Notes: a model not told the origin generated them from the sequence alone. Positions 43,815 through 52,403 are shown, counted from the stretch's first letter. The stretch: 64,000 nt of DNA from Streptomyces sp. Act143 (GCF_003143935.1 NZ_QFRX01000001.1:5312724-5376723), one strand, 5' to 3'. Numbers and translations are program-made.

Positions 43815-44014
43815 GCGACCACCCTCAGCGCGTGCGCCTGCTCGGAGGTTCGGGCGAGCCCGGAGCAGGGCGATCCCGGAGCGGAGGGTTCGGCCCCCGG
43901 GAACGTCGGCTGGGGATATCGGGGCAGGGGAGTGCAACGGGCGGGCTCCAGGGGAGGGGAGGTGGGGCTGACGAGGTGGGGTGGCCGGCGCGGGCGGAGG
44001 GGCCCCGCGCCGAG

Positions 44015-44704
44015 TCACGCAGCTGGGTGTCGGTCCGTCCGAGCAGCGGCGAGGTCGACACGCGACGGATGGGGAGTCGCCCGTACGGCATTACCGCGGG
44101 CGGCTCCGTCAGGTCTCGCCCTGCGCTGACGGCACGGGACGCCCACAGGCGCATGGCACCAATCGCATCGGACGCCGAGCGCATCGGGAACACCTTCGGC
44201 GACGGCGGCCTCGCGCGCGGCGCGGGTCGGGCGGTAGCGGGCCAGCTCGGCGCGGACGGCCGGCGGGATGCACGACCCGACCTCGCGCAGGTGCTCCTCG
44301 ACGTTGCGGGGCTGGCTGCCGCTGGAGATCTGCCGGTGTGTCGAAGGGGCGGCCACACCGGCCGCGACCGCGTGCCGGGCGCGGAGCAGCTCGGCTCGCC
44401 AGGCGGCCGGGTCGTAGGGATCGGCGGCTGGGGTCGGGTCGATGTGCCGGTCGAGGCGGTCGCGTCGGTGGGCACGCCACCTGCGGACGACATCCACGGG
44501 CAGGATCGGGTATGGCGAGTCGAGCACGTGGGCCCGTATCGCCTCGCGGACGTCCCAGCCGTGGGCGGTGGCGAATGGCACGTCGTCGAGCAGTTCCTGC
44601 CACTGGGCGATCTGGTCACGGGCTTCGCCCGGGCCGGTGCGAATGGTGCGGGGGTCGAGGCGCCCGGTGTAGGCGAGGACGGCGGCGACTTCGCGTCGGT
44701 CCAA
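44015..44704 (-). CDS. Element-borne protein with C-terminal zinc-finger motif
   Basis: 229 residues. The N-terminal half (EVAAVLAYTGRLDPRTIR, WQELLDDVPFATAHGWD) resembles proteins found in Streptomyces plasmids and AICEs; the C-terminus has CDWCHAPVGVPCRQR, a likely zinc ribbon shared by plasmid transfer-region proteins. Start is probably the TTG at 44704, seven bases after the previous gene's stop. Function unknown. Confidence 0.7.
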   Translation of the reverse strand: MDRREVAAVLAYTGRLDPRTIRTGPGEARDQIAQWQELLDDVPFATAHGWDVREAIRAHVLDSPYPILPVDVVRRWRAHRRDRLDRHIDPTPAADPYDPAAWRAELLRARHAVAAGVAAPSTHRQISSGSQPRNVEEHLREVGSCIPPAVRAELARYRPTRAAREAAVAEGVPDALGVRCDWCHAPVGVPCRQRRARPDGAARGNAVRATPHPSRVDLAAARTDRHPAA

Positions 44705-44711
44705 AGGCGGG

Positions 44712-45563
44712 TTACTCCGTTCCTGTCGGTTCGTCGAGGGCGGCGAGCAGCGCGGCCATGTGCGCCTCGGAGCGAGTCATGCCGGTGCTGGAGGTGCCGG
44801 TGGGGGTTCCGCCGGGCAGGGCGTAGAGGTTGGGACGGCCTGGAGTGGGGGTGTGTTCCCGGGCGATCCACGCGCGCCAGTCGGCGGCCCACGCGGCGGC
44901 CGTGCGCGGTGCCCAGGCGGCCCGGTAGGTGCGCCACTTCTCGTCAGCGTCTTGCAGGGCCTCTTCGCCGAGTCGGTCGAGATGGCCGTGGTGCCGCAGC
45001 CAGGAGTGCGCGTCATCGTCGATCTCCCACTCGCTGGCGGAGATGAGCGGGGCAGAGCTGCTGCTGCTCTTACCGTTCACCTTCGGTTCTCTTCTGTTCT
45101 GGGGGTCGGAATCCGCACCCCCTCCGGGTCGGAATCTGACCCCCCTGGGGGCCGGATTCTGCTCCCCCGGGTCGGATTCCGCCCCCCCTTCGAGGTGTTC
45201 GGCAGGGTCGGATTCTGACCCCCCGAGGGTCGGATTCTGACCCCCTTGCAGGGCCGGATCCCGCTCCCCCTCCAGAGGCTGATCGGCGAGGAACCGGGCG
45301 GCGACCGGCAGGACGTAGTACGTCTCTCCTCGTGGCCCCTTGCGGCCGGGAAGCTGCACCAGCTCACCGCTGGCGATCAGCTTGGCCAGCGCATCACGCA
45401 CGGCCGTACGGGAGGCGTTGGCACGCTTCATCAGGGTGGGCACGGACGCGTACGCGACGCAGTGCCGGTCGCGGCACCGGTCGGCGATCAGGGCGAGGAC
45501 CATACGAGCGGTGCCCTTGTTGTCGCTGTGGTCCCACACCCATTCGCGGGCGTCGTAGCTCAT
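44712..45563 (-). CDS. HTH (Rep-like) protein with internal repeats
   Basis: 283 residues. N-terminal winged HTH at about 5-90 (REWVWDHSDNKGTARMVLAL, SVPTLMKRANASRTAVRDAL, GRKGPRGETYYVL), as in plasmid replication-initiator-like proteins of actinobacteria. The middle (about 100-155) is a repetitive linker with ESDP, QNPT and QNPAP units, reflecting a DNA repeat array. The C-terminal part (DDDAHSWLRHHGHLDRLGEE) is helical. Start at 45563 has AGGAG upstream. Suggested role: replication or transfer initiation of the element. Confidence 0.75.
   Translation of the reverse strand: MSYDAREWVWDHSDNKGTARMVLALIADRCRDRHCVAYASVPTLMKRANASRTAVRDALAKLIASGELVQLPGRKGPRGETYYVLPVAARFLADQPLEGERDPALQGGQNPTLGGSESDPAEHLEGGAESDPGEQNPAPRGVRFRPGGGADSDPQNRREPKVNGKSSSSSAPLISASEWEIDDDAHSWLRHHGHLDRLGEEALQDADEKWRTYRAAWAPRTAAAWAADWRAWIAREHTPTPGRPNLYALPGGTPTGTSSTGMTRSEAHMAALLAALDEPTGTE
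45101..45271. repeat. Seven imperfect GGGTCGGATTCTGACCCC palindromes
   Basis: Seven units of about 18-20 bp, each an imperfect inverted repeat (for example GGGTCGGAATCTGACCCC and GGGTCGGATTCTGACCCC), spaced irregularly by 20-35 bp, inside the HTH gene. The irregular spacing keeps the reading frame. They look like iterons or protein-binding sites embedded in a coding sequence. Confidence 0.7.
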
Positions 45564-46048
45564 CGGGTGGCGGCTCCTAGGTGAGGGCGTGGAGGTGCGG
45601 TCGCCCCTTGTCGGGCGGTGCACAGGGAGGGGGTGGCACACCACCCCGGACCGGAAGCGCGGGGGAGGGCTGGTGGCGTCTTATAGCCAAGACGGCCACA
45701 TCCATGCCGCACAAGTCCAGCATTCCGCCGGGAAATCAGACAGCTGACGGCGAACACCTATTGCGAGCAAGGCATCCCGAAAACTGTAAACCCGAATCGC
45801 CGGTTGCCGAAATAATGCCCCGTCAGATGAAGCCAGAAGGATCACATCGGTAGACCGTTGACCTTCGCTGCGACGTCAAGCTACAACACAACACCCCACG
45901 TCAGAGCAGGCCGCCGAGCCGATCGAGGTAACGCGCGACGGGCACCAGAACCCCAGCGCAGAGACAACGCACGCCGGTCCGCCGGGCCGCAACATAGCCG
46001 ACGATCGCCGGTTACCGAAACCGGCGAGTGCAATCTACAAATGGAGCC
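45564..46048. other. Divergent intergenic region of the element
   Basis: 485 bp between the leftward HTH/mob operon and the rightward XRE-xis-int genes, AT-richer near 45680-45900 than its surroundings. No gene seen. Probable promoter region for both arms and possible site of an origin. Confidence 0.45.
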
Positions 46049-46306
46049 ATGGCAGCACGATCCCTGGAAATCGGACCGGCCGGAATACGGACCGCCCGCA
46101 TCATAGAAATCCTCCGCACCGAACGCGGCCTCGCCCAGCGCGAGCTCGCCGCCCGCGTCACCGCCCTGGGCCGTCCGATGACCAACACCATGCTGTCCCG
46201 CATCGAACGCGCCCAACGCCGCTGCGACATCGACGACCTCGTCGCTCTCGCCCAGGCCCTGCGGGTCTCGCCCCTGGATCTCCTCCAAGGGATCCGAGCC
46301 GCGTAG
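46049..46306 (+). CDS. Small XRE-family regulator
   Basis: 85 residues with one XRE HTH (RTARIIEILRTERGLAQREL, TNTMLSRIERAQRRCDIDDL). TGGAG precedes the Met at 46049. First gene of the rightward arm; likely the element's immunity or lysogeny-type repressor controlling xis-int and perhaps the divergent mob operon. Confidence 0.85.
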   Translation: MAARSLEIGPAGIRTARIIEILRTERGLAQRELAARVTALGRPMTNTMLSRIERAQRRCDIDDLVALAQALRVSPLDLLQGIRAA

Positions 46307-46426
46307 CCCAGACGGCTCCCGCCGAACCAACCCCCCGAGTAAAGGACTTACCGCCCTTGCGTCGACCCGCAATCCCCCGCGCCTTGATCCGATCCCTGCG
46401 AACCACCGCGCAGGAGGTGACCGCGC

Positions 46427-46639
46427 ATGGCTGACCGCCTCCTGACCGTGGCTGAGGCCGGCGAAATGCTCGGCACGGGCGAGCGCTTCGTCCGCCGCCT
46501 GATCGCCGAACGCCGCATCCGCTACGTGAAGCTCGGCCGCCCGGTCCGCGTCCCCGAGAGCGCGATCACCGAGTACGTCGCGGCGCGCACCGTCGAGCCG
46601 GTCCGCCGTGTCCGTACCCGTTACGGGAAGGCGGCCTGA
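46427..46639 (+). CDS. xis: Excisionase-like DNA-binding protein
   Basis: 70 residues, MerR-like HTH_17 fold (LLTVAEAGEMLGTGERFVRR, YVKLGRPVRVPESAITEYV). Position directly before int, with GGAGG upstream and a stop overlapping the int start (TGATG), identifies it as the recombination directionality factor. Confidence 0.9.
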   Translation: MADRLLTVAEAGEMLGTGERFVRRLIAERRIRYVKLGRPVRVPESAITEYVAARTVEPVRRVRTRYGKAA

Positions 46640-47787
46640 TGGCGGGACGCAAGCCGCAGCGGCGGCGCGAGTTCGGCACGACCCGCAAGCTCCCCTCCGG
46701 TCGGTGGCAGGCCCGCTACATCGGCCCGGACGGGCAGCGGCACACCGCCCCGGAGACGTTCGAGATCAAGTCCGACGCCCAGGACTGGCTCAACCTCGTC
46801 CGCGCGGACATTGAGCGGGACGTATGGCGCGATCCGGACGCCGGTGCGGTCAACTTCGAGAAATACGCGTTGCGTTGGATGGAGGAGCGCGGCCTGGCCC
46901 CGACCACGCTCGACCGCTACGACGGCCTCCTCCGTCTCCACATCCTGCCGACGTTCGGCGCCAAGGACCTGGACGGGATATCCCCGCCCGCCGTCCGCAC
47001 CTGGCGAGCCGAGCGCCTGAAGGCGACCGGCGCCACCACGGTCGCCAAGTCGTACCGCCTGCTGAAGGCCATCCTTCAGACGGCGGTCGACGACGACCTG
47101 CTCCGGAGCAACCCGTGCCGCATCAAGGGCGCCGGCAAGGAGGAGGCCGACGAACGCCCCACCGCCACCATCGAGCAGGTCTTCGACCTCGCCGACGCCA
47201 TGGGCCCACGCTGGCGCCTGATGGTCCTGCTCGGCGCCTTCGCCTCCCTCCGCCCGGAGGAGCTGGCGGAACTGCGCCGTCGCAGTGTCGATGTTGACGA
47301 ATGCTCCCTGCGCATCACACAGGCGTCCCCGGAGCTGACTAACGGCAGGCGCGTTACCGGCGACCCCAAGACCCGGGCGGGCAAGCGCACCGTCTACCTG
47401 CCCGACTTCCTGCTCCCGGAGCTTCGCCGCCACCTCCAGTGGTTCGCCGAGAAGGAGCGGGACGGCCTCCTCTTCGTCGGCGAGAAGGGTGCCCCCTTCC
47501 GCCGCTCGACCTTCGGCCGCAAGTGGCGCAGGGCGAGGACGAAGGTTGGCATGCCGGAGAACTTCCGCTTCTACGACCTCCGCCACACCGGCAACACCCT
47601 GGCCGCCGACACCGGAGCCAAGCTCAAGGACCTCATGGTCCGCGCCGGCCAGTCCTCGGAGCGGGCTCAGCTGATCTATCAGCACTCGACGGCGAGGCAC
47701 CAGCGCAGGCTGGCTCAGGGCATAGATGCCGAGGTACGCCGACAACAGAAGGGAGCGAACGGCGGTACGGCGGTTCGTCGGGCGTGA
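46639..47787 (+). CDS. int: Tyrosine integrase of the mobilizable element
   Basis: 382 residues, complete: N-terminal arm-binding part (about 1-60; RKLPSGRWQARYIGPDGQ), SAM-like core-binding domain (LDRYDGLLRLHILPTFG) and catalytic domain with Arg in SLRPEELAELR, YDLRHTGNTL and nucleophile Tyr in LIYQHST. The box II His is Tyr, as in the truncated copy at 6508. About two thirds identical by eye to that copy. No tRNA gene or core repeat is evident next to it, so its att site is not identified here. Confidence 0.93.
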   Translation: MAGRKPQRRREFGTTRKLPSGRWQARYIGPDGQRHTAPETFEIKSDAQDWLNLVRADIERDVWRDPDAGAVNFEKYALRWMEERGLAPTTLDRYDGLLRLHILPTFGAKDLDGISPPAVRTWRAERLKATGATTVAKSYRLLKAILQTAVDDDLLRSNPCRIKGAGKEEADERPTATIEQVFDLADAMGPRWRLMVLLGAFASLRPEELAELRRRSVDVDECSLRITQASPELTNGRRVTGDPKTRAGKRTVYLPDFLLPELRRHLQWFAEKERDGLLFVGEKGAPFRRSTFGRKWRRARTKVGMPENFRFYDLRHTGNTLAADTGAKLKDLMVRAGQSSERAQLIYQHSTARHQRRLAQGIDAEVRRQQKGANGGTAVRRA

Positions 47788-47817
47788 CCGTGAGGTCCGT
47801 GTGTGGGTCCGGCGAGG

Positions 47818-48192
47818 TCAGTCGTCGACGAGTTCCGCGAGTTGTTCGGCGGCAGTGGTGTTGCCCTGGGCGGCCAGCCGCCTCAGCTCCTCCAGGTTCT
47901 CCTGCTCGGTGGCCAGTTGGATCAGCTCGTCGGTGGCCGTGGCGTTGCCGCCGTCGGAGAGCCGCCGGAGTTCTTCGAGATCGCCTTGCTCCGAGGCGAG
48001 TTGGACGAGTTCGTCGGCGGCGTCAGAGTTGCCCGTCTCTGCGAGGCGGCGCAGTTCGTCGAGGTCGCCGTGTTCCGCGGCGAGCTGGATGAGTTCGTCG
48101 GTGGCGTCGGTGTCACCGTTCTCGGCGCGTTCCCGAAGGTCGGACAGGTCGGGTTCAGGCATGGCGGGCAACCTTTCCGCGGTGGTGGTCAT
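47818..48192 (-). CDS. 28-residue-repeat helical protein
   Basis: 124 residues: a short N-terminus, then nearly four copies of a 28-residue unit of the form LRRLAETGNSDAADELVQLA plus SEQGDLEE. The units resemble Sel1/HEAT-like helical hairpins and would build a small alpha-solenoid for protein binding. Underlying DNA is an 84-bp tandem repeat. Translation is coupled to the upstream GbsR/MarR-like gene by a 4-bp overlap (48189-48192), so it may bind or modulate that regulator. Family unknown. Confidence 0.75.
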   Translation of the reverse strand: MTTTAERLPAMPEPDLSDLRERAENGDTDATDELIQLAAEHGDLDELRRLAETGNSDAADELVQLASEQGDLEELRRLSDGGNATATDELIQLATEQENLEELRRLAAQGNTTAAEQLAELVDD

Positions 48193-48707
48193 GGGCCGGT
48201 CGACCCTGCTGTTCGCTGGGGCCGTCCGAGGCGTCCCGAGGCGCGTAGTTCGTCGCGGTGTGCCTGCCACTCGTCCACCAGCTTGGGCAGGCGTTCCGCC
48301 AGGAACTCGGCCAGCGCGATCATTTCCTCGATCGGCGCACGGCGTTCCGGCGGAGCTTCGGAGAGGAGGGCCAGGCCCTCGCGGAAGAGCGCGGCGTGTT
48401 CCTGGTGGACGGCCGCGTCGAAGTTCTGCGGCTGGTGGCTGTCTGGGTTCAGGCTCACGCGGTCCATGCGCTGACCGGCGGCGCGGGTGCGCCGGGCGAT
48501 GCCGTAGTTCTCCAGCAGTTTGACCGCCCCGGTGATGGCGCTGCGGCTGGCCAGCAGGGCCTCGGTCAGCTCGTCGATGGTCTGCTGAGGCGGATCGCAT
48601 ACGAGGAGGTGGCCGAGCAGCCGCCCGGCCATGGGCGGGAAGCCGTACTGCCGGGCGTAGAAGCGGCCCACGTGCTCCGCGAAGAGTAGTTGCGCGTCGT
48701 TCGGCAC
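48189..48707 (-). CDS. GbsR/MarR-type regulator
   Basis: About 172 residues: winged helix of the GbsR type (FYARQYGFPPMAGRLLGHLL, TIDELTEALLASRSAITGAV, RMDRVSLNPD). I chose GTG at 48707 because upstream Met codons (48755, 48764, 48776) lie in or beyond a perfect operator-like inverted repeat; those longer starts cannot be excluded. Likely autoregulated. It is followed at once by the repeat protein. Confidence 0.75.
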   Translation of the reverse strand: MPNDAQLLFAEHVGRFYARQYGFPPMAGRLLGHLLVCDPPQQTIDELTEALLASRSAITGAVKLLENYGIARRTRAAGQRMDRVSLNPDSHQPQNFDAAVHQEHAALFREGLALLSEAPPERRAPIEEMIALAEFLAERLPKLVDEWQAHRDELRASGRLGRPQRTAGSTGP

Positions 48708-48728
48708 GCTCTCGACCGTAGCAGGTTT

Positions 48729-48762
48729 GGCTGAGATGACGAATATTTCTGTCATCTCAGCC
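48729..48762. promoter_or_regulatory. Perfect 12-bp inverted repeat, operator candidate
   Basis: GGCTGAGATGAC (48729-48740) and GTCATCTCAGCC (48751-48762) with an AT-rich 10-nt centre (GAATATTTCT), just upstream of the GbsR-like gene. A textbook dyad for a winged-helix dimer. Confidence 0.7.
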
Positions 48763-48819
48763 ATGGGTCGTCTCACTCGGCCAGGAAAGCGGATCAGGAA
48801 GGAGGATCAAGAAAGCGGG

Positions 48820-49341
48820 TCAGGAAAGCCCAGACGCCTTGAGCACCGCCCGAGCGGTCTCGCCGTCGATGTCGCGGCCGAGCCGGTCCAGGACGTCCCC
48901 GCCGTGCAGCAGGGTGCCGTGTGCGACGGAACGCCGGACGCCGGTGTCGAGTTCGTGCCAGATCAGGGGGTTGGCGGCGAGGACGCGAGGGTCCAGTTCC
49001 AGGCGGTGGCCGTACGCGTCCCGCAGGACCAAGCGGGGCGAGACGCCGTCGTACCGCCATACGGTGGTCAGCGCGTCCGTGCGCACCATCTGCCGACGCC
49101 ACGGGCCCCGCACCGCCAGCCAGCCGGTGCCCGCCGTCACCCGGGCCGGCAGCAGGACGATGAAGAGGGCGGCCGACAGGCCGAGCCACAACAGGGCACG
49201 CGGGGGTGACAGTGTGCCGGCGTCCCAGTCGACCAGCAGGGACGTGGCGCCGAACAGCGCGGCGCAGCCCGTCGCGAGCATGGCGCCGCCACGCCAGTGG
49301 CGGTCACCGGCCCGGGCCCACCGGTCGTCGGGACGTCGCAT
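48820..49341 (-). CDS. Two-TM protein, paralogue 1
   Basis: 173 residues with two adjacent membrane segments (AMLATGCAALFGATSLLVDW, ALLWLGLSAALFIVLLP) and a conserved C-terminal part (RVTAGTGWLAVRG, LVLRDAYGHRLELDPRVLAANPLIWHELD, DIDGETARAVLKASGLS). Paralogous to 61051-61608, where the same landmarks recur (RVTAGEGWLASR, LVLRDAFGDRVEIDPQVLVNNPGLWHRVD). Both flank potassium-transport genes. A GTCAGG tetrad lies 43 bp upstream. Function unknown. Confidence 0.8.
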   Translation of the reverse strand: MRRPDDRWARAGDRHWRGGAMLATGCAALFGATSLLVDWDAGTLSPPRALLWLGLSAALFIVLLPARVTAGTGWLAVRGPWRRQMVRTDALTTVWRYDGVSPRLVLRDAYGHRLELDPRVLAANPLIWHELDTGVRRSVAHGTLLHGGDVLDRLGRDIDGETARAVLKASGLS

Positions 49342-49383
49342 GTCGTTGACGTTAGGCGGCCCTGCGGGCTCGGCGGCTGTCAC

Positions 49384-49430
49384 TGACGGGGCCCTGACGC
49401 CGCACAGGCGAATCCTGACGCGATCCTTAC
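49384..49430 (-). promoter_or_regulatory. 11-21-11 direct-repeat tetrad before two-TM gene
   Basis: Read on the minus strand: GTAAGG, GTCAGG, GTCAGGG, GTCAGTG, with starts 11, 21 and 11 bp apart. Same geometry as at 54080, 57509 and 63803. Orientation matches the gene. Confidence 0.75.
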
Positions 49431-49443
49431 GCGGGCGTCGGAC

Positions 49444-51399
49444 TCAGCCGGTGTGGACGCGGGGACGGCGGGCTCGGTCCGGTTCCGCCTCGCGCAGGAC
49501 CTCTCGGGTCACCGGGGCCACCTCGCCCTGGCCGAAGAGGAAGAAGCGGAGGAAGTTGGCGAAGGGGCTGCCCTCGGTCCACTCGAAGTAGATGTGCGGG
49601 GTGCACTTCGTCGTGTCGCGGACGTGGAGGAGCAGCGCGGCCAGGGCGTTGGGGATGGAGGACGACTCCAGGGTCAGGACGCGGTAGCGGTTGTGCAGGA
49701 CCTCGCCGCGGACCGTCAGGCCCGCCTCGAACTCCGAGGGGTCCAGGACCGTGACCTCCACGAAGACGAAGTCCTCCTGCTCCGGCATGTCGTTGTCGGC
49801 CCGGATCTGCTCGATCTTGTCGCGGTACTCGGCCTTGTCCCGGTTGTCGGGCTCGTTGGCGATGAAGCGGATCTTGCGGCTGGCCATGTCCCTGATGAAT
49901 CGTTCCGCCATGGGGTCGAGACTCACGCTCGTGACGCGGAGCTCGAAGGCGCGGGCCAGCCGGGAGAGGAGGGAGACCAGGATGATGCCGGCGATGAAGC
50001 AGGCGCCGATCTTGACGCCGTCCGGGCGCTCGATGACGTTGACGACCGTCGTGTAGAGGAACACCGCGGAGATGACGGCGAAGCCCCACGCCCAGTTGCG
50101 CTGGCCCGCCTTGCGCGCCGCGATCGTCACCGCGATCGCGGCCGAGCTGATCAGCACGAGGACGCCGGTGGCGTACGCGCCGCCCTGGGCGTCCACGTCG
50201 GCGTCGAAGATCCAGGTGACCAGGAAGGCGATCAGGGTGAAGACGATCACCATGGGGCGGATGGCGCGGGCCCAGTGCGGGGCCATGCCGTAGCGGGGCA
50301 GGTAGCGGGGCATCAGGTTCAGCAGGCCCGCCATCGCGGAGGCACCGGCGAACCACAGGATGGCGATCGTGGAGACGTCGTAGACCGTGCCGAAGGCGCC
50401 GCCGAGGTAGTCGTGCGCGAGATATGCCAGGGCACGCCCGTTGGCCGGGCCGCCCTGCTCGAAGTCCTTCTCCGGGATCAGGAGGGTGGTGATGAAGCTG
50501 GTGGTGATCAGGAAGACGCTCATGATCAGGGCAGCCGTGGTGAGCAGCTTCTTGGTGTCCCTGATACGGCCCTTGGGATTCTCCTCCGTCTCGCCAGGGT
50601 CGCCCTTGACGTGCGGCATGACCGCGACGCCGGTCTCGAAGCCGGACATGCCCAGGGCGAGCTTCGGGAAGACGATCAGGGCCACGCCGATCATCACGAA
50701 GACGTTGCCGTGCTCGGCGGTCAGGGCGGTCGACCAGTCGGTGACCACATGTCCCTCGGTGATGACGTGCCATATGCCGACGATCACGACGACGACGTTG
50801 AGGCCGAGATAGACCGCCACCAGGGCGACCGCGACGCCGATCGCCTCCAGGAAGCCCTTGAGGAAGACCGCGCCGAGCAGTCCCACGAGAACGAGCGTGA
50901 TCAGCATCTGCTTGTCGTGCAGGGCGCTGTTCAGGTGCGGGTTCTCGACGAGGTGGGTGGAGGCGTCCGCGGCGGACAGGGTGATGGTGATCAGGAAGTC
51001 GGTGGCGGCGAAGCCGAGCAGGGTCAGGACGAAGAGCTTGCCCTTCCAGAAGGACAGCAGGCGCTCCAGCATCGCGATCGAGCCCTCGCCGTGGGGGCTC
51101 TCCTCGGCCACCCTGCGGTACACCGGCAGCGCGCCCGCCAGGGTCACGACGACGAGGACGATGGTCGCGATCGGGGACAGCAGGCCGGCCGCGAGGGCGG
51201 CGATGCCGGGCTGGTAGCCGAGGGTCGAGAAGTAGTCGACACCGGTCAGGCACATCACCCGGTACCAGGGCTGCCCCTTGTGCTCAAGCGCGGACTCCTG
51301 CTGCTGCGCCGGCTGCCCGTGGCCCTTGCCCATGTCGGACAGCCCCTCCAGCATCCAGGCACGCAGACGACTGGGCGGGGGGTGTTCGGTGGTGGCCAT
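49444..51399 (-). CDS. APC-superfamily potassium permease, KimA-like (1)
   Basis: 651 residues. About 12 membrane segments from residue 50 to 480, starting MCLTGVDYFSTLGYQPGIAALAAG, then a cytosolic C-terminal domain (about 490-640; KIRFIANEPDNRDKAEYRDK, EDFVFVEVTVLDPSEFEAG). This matches KimA (YdaO)-type high-affinity K+/H+ symporters rather than amino-acid permeases. AGGAG lies upstream. The neighbouring KdpD, antiporter and second KimA-like gene support potassium as substrate (inference). Confidence 0.82.
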   Translation of the reverse strand: MATTEHPPPSRLRAWMLEGLSDMGKGHGQPAQQQESALEHKGQPWYRVMCLTGVDYFSTLGYQPGIAALAAGLLSPIATIVLVVVTLAGALPVYRRVAEESPHGEGSIAMLERLLSFWKGKLFVLTLLGFAATDFLITITLSAADASTHLVENPHLNSALHDKQMLITLVLVGLLGAVFLKGFLEAIGVAVALVAVYLGLNVVVVIVGIWHVITEGHVVTDWSTALTAEHGNVFVMIGVALIVFPKLALGMSGFETGVAVMPHVKGDPGETEENPKGRIRDTKKLLTTAALIMSVFLITTSFITTLLIPEKDFEQGGPANGRALAYLAHDYLGGAFGTVYDVSTIAILWFAGASAMAGLLNLMPRYLPRYGMAPHWARAIRPMVIVFTLIAFLVTWIFDADVDAQGGAYATGVLVLISSAAIAVTIAARKAGQRNWAWGFAVISAVFLYTTVVNVIERPDGVKIGACFIAGIILVSLLSRLARAFELRVTSVSLDPMAERFIRDMASRKIRFIANEPDNRDKAEYRDKIEQIRADNDMPEQEDFVFVEVTVLDPSEFEAGLTVRGEVLHNRYRVLTLESSSIPNALAALLLHVRDTTKCTPHIYFEWTEGSPFANFLRFFLFGQGEVAPVTREVLREAEPDRARRPRVHTG

Positions 51400-51508
51400 C
51401 GGAGGGCTCCTGGTGTGCGGCTCGTGTGCGGTCCGGCCATCACACGGACGGCGGGATCAGCGTATGCAGAGCGTGACGTCAGGGCCCATGGATGGTCCGC
51501 ACGACCGC

Positions 51509-51526
51509 GTCAAGCTTGCGTTAAGA
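51509..51526 (+). promoter_or_regulatory. Single GTCAAG/GTTAAG repeat pair
   Basis: GTCAAGC and GTTAAGA 11 bp apart, 110 bp upstream of the KimA-like gene but in opposite orientation; only weak partners occur at +21 and +32. A possible variant of the tetrad. Confidence 0.4.
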
Positions 51527-51623
51527 CCGGCAGGCGGAGCGCTTGTGGCGCATCAGGGTGTGCGTATTTCGGTCGCGCGGGTACGGGTTGGGCCGTATGG
51601 GGGGCCGGCCGCCTCGGTGGTTC

Positions 51624-52403
51624 CTAGGCGCTGAGCCGGCGATCGCGCGCCACGGGGCTGCCGACCGCGTAGTGGACGTGCTCGCGGACCAGACGGAAGC
51701 CCGCTCTCCATGCGAGGAGACGACTGGCACGGTTGTGGACCGAGCAGTTCCAGCTGGGGGTGTGGCTCCGGGCCGTGATGTCCGCGCAGAGCGAGGTGAC
51801 GCAGGCCAGGGCGAGGTGGTGGCGTCTGCGGTCGGGGACGGTGTAGACGGCCACGTCCTCGTAGCGGGTGCCGCGGAAGTACGTGCACGCCACCGCGAGG
51901 ATCCGGCTGGTCCGGCCGACGGCCGCCCAGGCATGGCCCGAGGCGGCGAGCCCGGCCGGGCCGCCCCAGCTCGCCGAGAGCCAGGAGGCGTCCGGGCCCA
52001 GCGCGTGCACCGCCTCGGTGTCGGTGGCCTCCAGGCGCCTCACGGTCACGGCCATCGGGAGCGACGCGGGCAGCGGTCCGGCCTGGAGGGTCCAGGTCAT
52101 GCGCTCCCAGGGGGTGAGGCGTTCGAACGCGGAGCCCAGCGCCGGGAGGAAGCGGGGCGGTGCGTCGATGCGGCAGCCGGCCAGTGGCGCCAGCGTCTCG
52201 GGGGTCAATGCGTCGGGTACGCCGCGCAGCACTACGTAGCCGGCGCAGGACGCGGCGACGGAACTCGGCCGGATGGCGCGGTCGGCCCACCAGCGGCCGT
52301 TGCCCGTGGTCAGCACGTGCTCGCCGATCGTGGCGGGGCCGGAGGACCCCGTGGGGAACCGCCGGCTGAGGGCGGGCAGATCAGGGGGGTGTATCTCGAT
52401 CAT
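51624..52403 (-). CDS. GNAT-family N-acetyltransferase
   Basis: 259 residues. The C-terminal half is a GNAT (FR47-like) domain: VGRTSRILAVACTYFRG (beta 4), YEDVAVYTVPDRRRHHLALAC as the acetyl-CoA loop, and NCSVHNRASRLLAWRAGFRLV. The N-terminal part is a variable domain. Start taken at the ATG 52403 (GAGGTG upstream) rather than GTG 52409. Substrate unknown. Confidence 0.8.
   Translation of the reverse strand: MIEIHPPDLPALSRRFPTGSSGPATIGEHVLTTGNGRWWADRAIRPSSVAASCAGYVVLRGVPDALTPETLAPLAGCRIDAPPRFLPALGSAFERLTPWERMTWTLQAGPLPASLPMAVTVRRLEATDTEAVHALGPDASWLSASWGGPAGLAASGHAWAAVGRTSRILAVACTYFRGTRYEDVAVYTVPDRRRHHLALACVTSLCADITARSHTPSWNCSVHNRASRLLAWRAGFRLVREHVHYAVGSPVARDRRLSA

Noticed and set aside
45101..45271. 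CRISPR array
   Set aside because: Units are short palindromes in an open coding frame, irregularly spaced and without unique spacers or cas genes.
49427..51253. 608-codon frame overlapping the first KimA-like gene
   Set aside because: Shadow frame rich in Arg/Pro/Gly/His; the frame from 51399 has the membrane topology and a ribosome site.
51400..51623. c-di-AMP (ydaO) riboswitch before the KimA-like gene
   Set aside because: The leader is too short and I could not recognise the conserved riboswitch core; only a repeat pair is seen.
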